DNA from: a virus
DNA: 23,898 nt
IMG/VR virus record: IMGVR_UViG_3300035698_004019
Span: 1-23,898 of that record
Direction: 5' to 3' (one strand)
Below are positions 21,935-23,898 of the stretch, piece after piece (the first letter of the stretch is position 1; each line of letters starts with the position of its first letter). A model generated the notes under the pieces. That model was not told where the DNA came from, made no database searches, and saw only the letters and a program-made list of their open reading frames with translations. The position numbers were made by a program, and so were the translations under genes.

Positions 21935-22145
21935 ATATCAAAAAAAGAAATTATGTAATTGTCTGAATATTAAACGGTATTGATTTAGAAATAGTTTTAC
22001 AATGCATTACTGCCTATTAGCCATCGTTAAAGTTTAATTAGCGGTATTTGTTTACCATGTTCTTGAGTTGGTATCTATTTAAAGGCGATACACCCCGTTA
22101 TAATCATTATTGAATAGTGGATTATATAAGGCTCACTATATAAAA
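21935..22145. other. Non-coding stretch with scattered inverted repeats
   Basis: No convincing ORF on either strand. Visible are GGTATC / GATAC-A-CC (22070-22075 / 22087-22094) with an 11-base loop, and ATAGTG / CACTAT (22114-22119 / 22134-22139). TTGAGTTG followed by GATACACCCCGTT (22063-22099) resembles TTGAGTTG followed by GATACCCCGTT in the 8701-8806 leader. A TATAAT at 22099-22104 lacks a TGn element and has no gene nearby. Confidence 0.4.
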
Positions 22146-22202
22146 CAAAAGTGCAACACTTGATTAAGAAGCATTGCACTTTTGCTACCAGCTCTTAATC
22201 AA
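22146..22202 (+). ncRNA. H-type pseudoknot candidate / overlapping inverted repeats
   Basis: Stem 1: CAAAAGTGCAA (22146-22156) with TTGCACTTTTG (22174-22184), 11 perfect pairs. Stem 2: TTGATTAAGA (22160-22169), which lies in the loop of stem 1, with TCTTAATCAA (22193-22202) downstream, 10 perfect pairs. The arms interleave (1-2-1'-2'), so they form either an H-type pseudoknot with connecting loops of 3, 4 and 8 bases, or two mutually exclusive hairpins. On the - strand, stem 1 is followed by TTTTGTTTTAT and could act as a terminator. It sits 86 bases before the promoter of the next + strand gene. Confidence 0.6.
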
Positions 22203-22287
22203 CTGATGAATTTTTTATTTGTCTTAACTGGAATTATACACCAATCACTTATTATTTGCAAACTTTATTTATAAAATCATTAAAAAA

Positions 22288-22296
22288 TGTTATAAT
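22288..22296 (+). promoter_or_regulatory. Extended -10 promoter of the repeat-fibre gene
   Basis: TGTTATAAT with TATAAT at 22291-22296, 13 bases before ATG 22310, so a very short leader without an SD. Same form as the chaperonin promoter (1986-1994). It excludes the longer frame starting at 22256. Confidence 0.6.
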
Positions 22297-22309
22297 AGAA
22301 CAAAACAAT

Positions 22310-23158
22310 ATGTCAACCGAAAAACTAAAAAAAATAATAGCACAAAGAAAAGACCCAAATCTTGCCATTTTAAGCATGGTAGAAGACATCAAGCAAGAAG
22401 CTATGCAAATAGCAAAAGAATCAGTTAAAGAACAGTTTTCAGCCTTAGAAGACAAACTACAAAGCATAGTAGATAAGAAAGAACCTACATCTAATATGGA
22501 TTTAGTAAATAAGATTACTAGAAATGTTTTAGCAGATATTAAAGGAGAACAGGGGGATAGTGTAAAAGGAGATGATGGACTTACTCCAACTGATGAAAAA
22601 TTACTTAGTTTAATAGAACCATTAATCCCAGAAGTAGAAAATGGTAAAACACCAACTAAAGAAGAAATACTTGATTTAATAAAACCTTTAATTCCAGAAG
22701 TAACAGACGGAGCAACTCCAACAACAGAAGAATTAATTTATTTAATAACTCCATTGATACCTACATTTGACATACCAAAAGACGGAAGCCCAGATAAACC
22801 AATAGAAATTTCAGATAAACTAAACACCTTAGAAGAAAAGGTAGAAGTAAAAGTAATCAAAGGATTAAAAGCAATACTACAAAAATTAGAAAACGGAATT
22901 AAAACAGTCGGTCAAAGACAAGGTGGTGGAGGAGGTGGAATGGGACTACCAGTTCATCAAAGTTTTAGTGTAGGAAGCACAACGACTACCGTAACACTTT
23001 CAAACGAAGTTGCAGCTAATGGAAATGCTATTTGGGTATTCTACAACGGGCAATTTTTAGTTAAAGGAACACACTATACAATATCAGGAAAAACATTAAC
23101 ATTTAACGATGCATTTACAGACTCAACATTTGTAGATATCACCTTTATAAGGACTTAA
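22310..23158 (+). CDS. Tail-fibre protein with three 22-residue repeats and a C-terminal tip domain
   Basis: 282 aa from ATG 22310 (chosen because the promoter TATAAT lies at 22291-22296). Residues 1-75 are a charged coiled coil (KLKKIIAQRKDPN, EQFSALEDKLQSIVDKK). Residues 78-90 are short collagen-like (GEQGDSVKGDDG). Residues 90-154 are three tandem repeats of period 22: G-x-T-P-T-x-x-x-(L/I)-(L/I)-x-L-I-x-P-L-I-P-x-(V/F). Residues 165-200 form a second coiled coil, then a Gly hinge (GGGGGG, 205-210) and a C-terminal beta tip domain (211-282) with WVFYNGQFLVKGTHYTISG, the pattern of tail-fibre receptor tips. The layout suggests a trimer. It is followed after 1 base by a secreted fibre-like gene. 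Confidence 0.72.
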   Translation: MSTEKLKKIIAQRKDPNLAILSMVEDIKQEAMQIAKESVKEQFSALEDKLQSIVDKKEPTSNMDLVNKITRNVLADIKGEQGDSVKGDDGLTPTDEKLLSLIEPLIPEVENGKTPTKEEILDLIKPLIPEVTDGATPTTEELIYLITPLIPTFDIPKDGSPDKPIEISDKLNTLEEKVEVKVIKGLKAILQKLENGIKTVGQRQGGGGGGMGLPVHQSFSVGSTTTTVTLSNEVAANGNAIWVFYNGQFLVKGTHYTISGKTLTFNDAFTDSTFVDITFIRT

Positions 23159-23159
23159 T

Positions 23160-23898
23160 ATGAAAAAAATAATATTTACAATTTTAGCGATACTATTACT
23201 ACCAACAATAACATTTGGTGCCTTTAGATTATTACAGGTCGGACAAGGAGGAACAGGTGCAGGAACTCTAACACAAGACGGTTTCTTAGTAGGTAATGGA
23301 ACTAACCCAATAACATCAAGTTCAACACCTCACTTTGTAGGGGCAACATTTGAGAATCTAACAGGAGGCGATATAACTGCCGACAACATAACCACAGGAA
23401 CTATAACAATAACAGGAGTAGTAGCAGGAGATATAGATATGGGAGGTTTTGACATAACAAACGGAGGAACAGCTACCTTTGAAAACTTCCAAGCTACATC
23501 TACAACAGCTACTAATTACTTTATGGGGAATGTGGGGATTGGGACAACGACTCCAGAAAGGTTGCTTACTGTATATGCAAATGATGCTTTAACTTCTTCT
23601 CATATTTTAATTGACCAAGATGGTGCGGGGGATGCAGGTATTGGATTTAGAAACAATGATGCGGCTTGGGGAATTGGTGTAGATAATAGTGATGGTGATA
23701 AGTTTATAATTGGACAATCAAGTTCCATAGGTTCAAATCCAATGGTAACGATTTTACCAATTTCAGGCAAAGTCGGCATCGGGACGACGAGTCCAGACGA
23801 AAAGTTATGTGTGGTTGGCAACGTAGTTGTAGGCGACGCAACCGTAGGCACAAGCGGAACAAGAGTTTTAATGTTAACTAATGGAACAATACCTTCCA
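23160..23898 (+). CDS. Secreted fibre-like protein with GIGTT(T/S)P repeats (3' truncated)
   Basis: ATG 23160, one base after the previous stop, and open to the window end (246 codons visible). A clear signal peptide: MKKIIFTILAILLLPTITFG followed by A21 (probable cleavage after G20). The mature part is beta-rich and Ser/Thr/Gly-rich. A GGTGAGTLTQDGFLVGNGTNPI segment resembles the N-terminal modules of tail-fibre and chaperone-of-endosialidase shafts. Two NVGIGTTTP / KVGIGTTSP motifs (125-132 and 205-212) flank a YANDALTSSHILIDQDGAGD domain and lead into EKLCVVGN, a single Cys so far. Base composition rises around the second repeat (about 23768-23870). The end of the protein, including any intramolecular chaperone, lies outside the window. 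Confidence 0.7.
   Translation, partial: MKKIIFTILAILLLPTITFGAFRLLQVGQGGTGAGTLTQDGFLVGNGTNPITSSSTPHFVGATFENLTGGDITADNITTGTITITGVVAGDIDMGGFDITNGGTATFENFQATSTTATNYFMGNVGIGTTTPERLLTVYANDALTSSHILIDQDGAGDAGIGFRNNDAAWGIGVDNSDGDKFIIGQSSSIGSNPMVTILPISGKVGIGTTSPDEKLCVVGNVVVGDATVGTSGTRVLMLTNGTIPS

Noticed and set aside
22256-22309. Start of the fibre protein at 22256
   Set aside because: The extended -10 promoter (22288-22296) lies inside this stretch; ATG 22310 is the natural start.
1-23898. Alternative genetic code with UGA read as Gly or Trp (some CPR lineages)
   Set aside because: Genes end in TGA at 8691-8693 and 19574-19576, and no in-frame TGA is needed to keep any gene open.
1-23898. CRISPR array, integrase or attachment sites, tRNA genes, insertion sequences
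   Set aside because: No spaced direct repeats, recombinase motifs, transposase genes or terminal inverted repeats were found.

Overview
The window looks like the late (virion) half of an AT-rich, tailed, double-stranded DNA phage or prophage, preceded by the end of an accessory region. Codon use is AT-biased throughout. Nearly all genes lie on the + strand, and UGA is used as a stop (the genes ending at 8693 and 19576), so the standard bacterial code applies. The virion genes have almost no Shine-Dalgarno (SD) sites. Most starts follow A/T-only leaders, several a short distance below an extended -10 promoter of the form TGnTATAAT. The Ser/Thr-rich exported proteins with N-terminal membrane segments and the GIGTT(T/S)P fibre repeats recall phages and genomes of Patescibacteria (CPR). 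That host assignment is inference only; no host gene is present.

Layout. Positions 1-1899 are accessory: the tail of an acidic protein, a small hypothetical protein, an MT-A70 type adenine methyltransferase, a NUMOD3-like fragment, a large structured intergenic region (1371-1591), and two microproteins that are unusual here because each has a strong SD. A terminator at 1948-1975 closes this block. Positions 2024-3703 encode a divergent phage GroEL-type chaperonin in which the catalytic Asp (E. coli Asp398) is Asn. From 3748 the packaging and head genes follow: a small basic protein, small and large terminase subunits, portal, two unknowns, a structured leader with alternative terminator and antiterminator folds (8701-8806), scaffold, probable capsid decoration protein, an HNH homing endonuclease, and the major capsid protein, whose start overlaps the endonuclease gene. 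Then come two small membrane-anchored Ser/Thr-rich proteins, a head-tail adaptor-like protein, a beta-propeller-like tail nozzle protein, a membrane-anchored fibre-like protein, and two large proteins that are probably ejected or internal virion components. The order terminase-portal-scaffold-capsid-adaptor-nozzle-internal proteins, with no sheath, tube or obvious tape-measure gene, suggests a short-tailed (podovirus-like) particle.

Positions 21323-22309 interrupt this with two small genes on the - strand (a membrane peptide and a double zinc-ribbon protein) and about 480 bases of non-coding DNA rich in inverted repeats, including arms that fit an H-type pseudoknot. The + strand then resumes with a trimeric-looking fibre protein carrying three 22-residue repeats and the start of a secreted fibre-like protein that runs off the window.

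How the genes fit together: the chaperonin probably folds capsid or tail proteins; TerS, TerL and portal package DNA; the scaffold, decoration and major capsid proteins build the head; the adaptor, nozzle, internal proteins and fibres make the tail and host-recognition apparatus. The most unusual points are the catalytic-site substitution in the chaperonin, the structured RNA candidates (1371-1591, 8701-8806, 22146-22202), the family of exported two-cysteine proteins inside the virion operon, and the endonuclease wedged against the capsid gene start.
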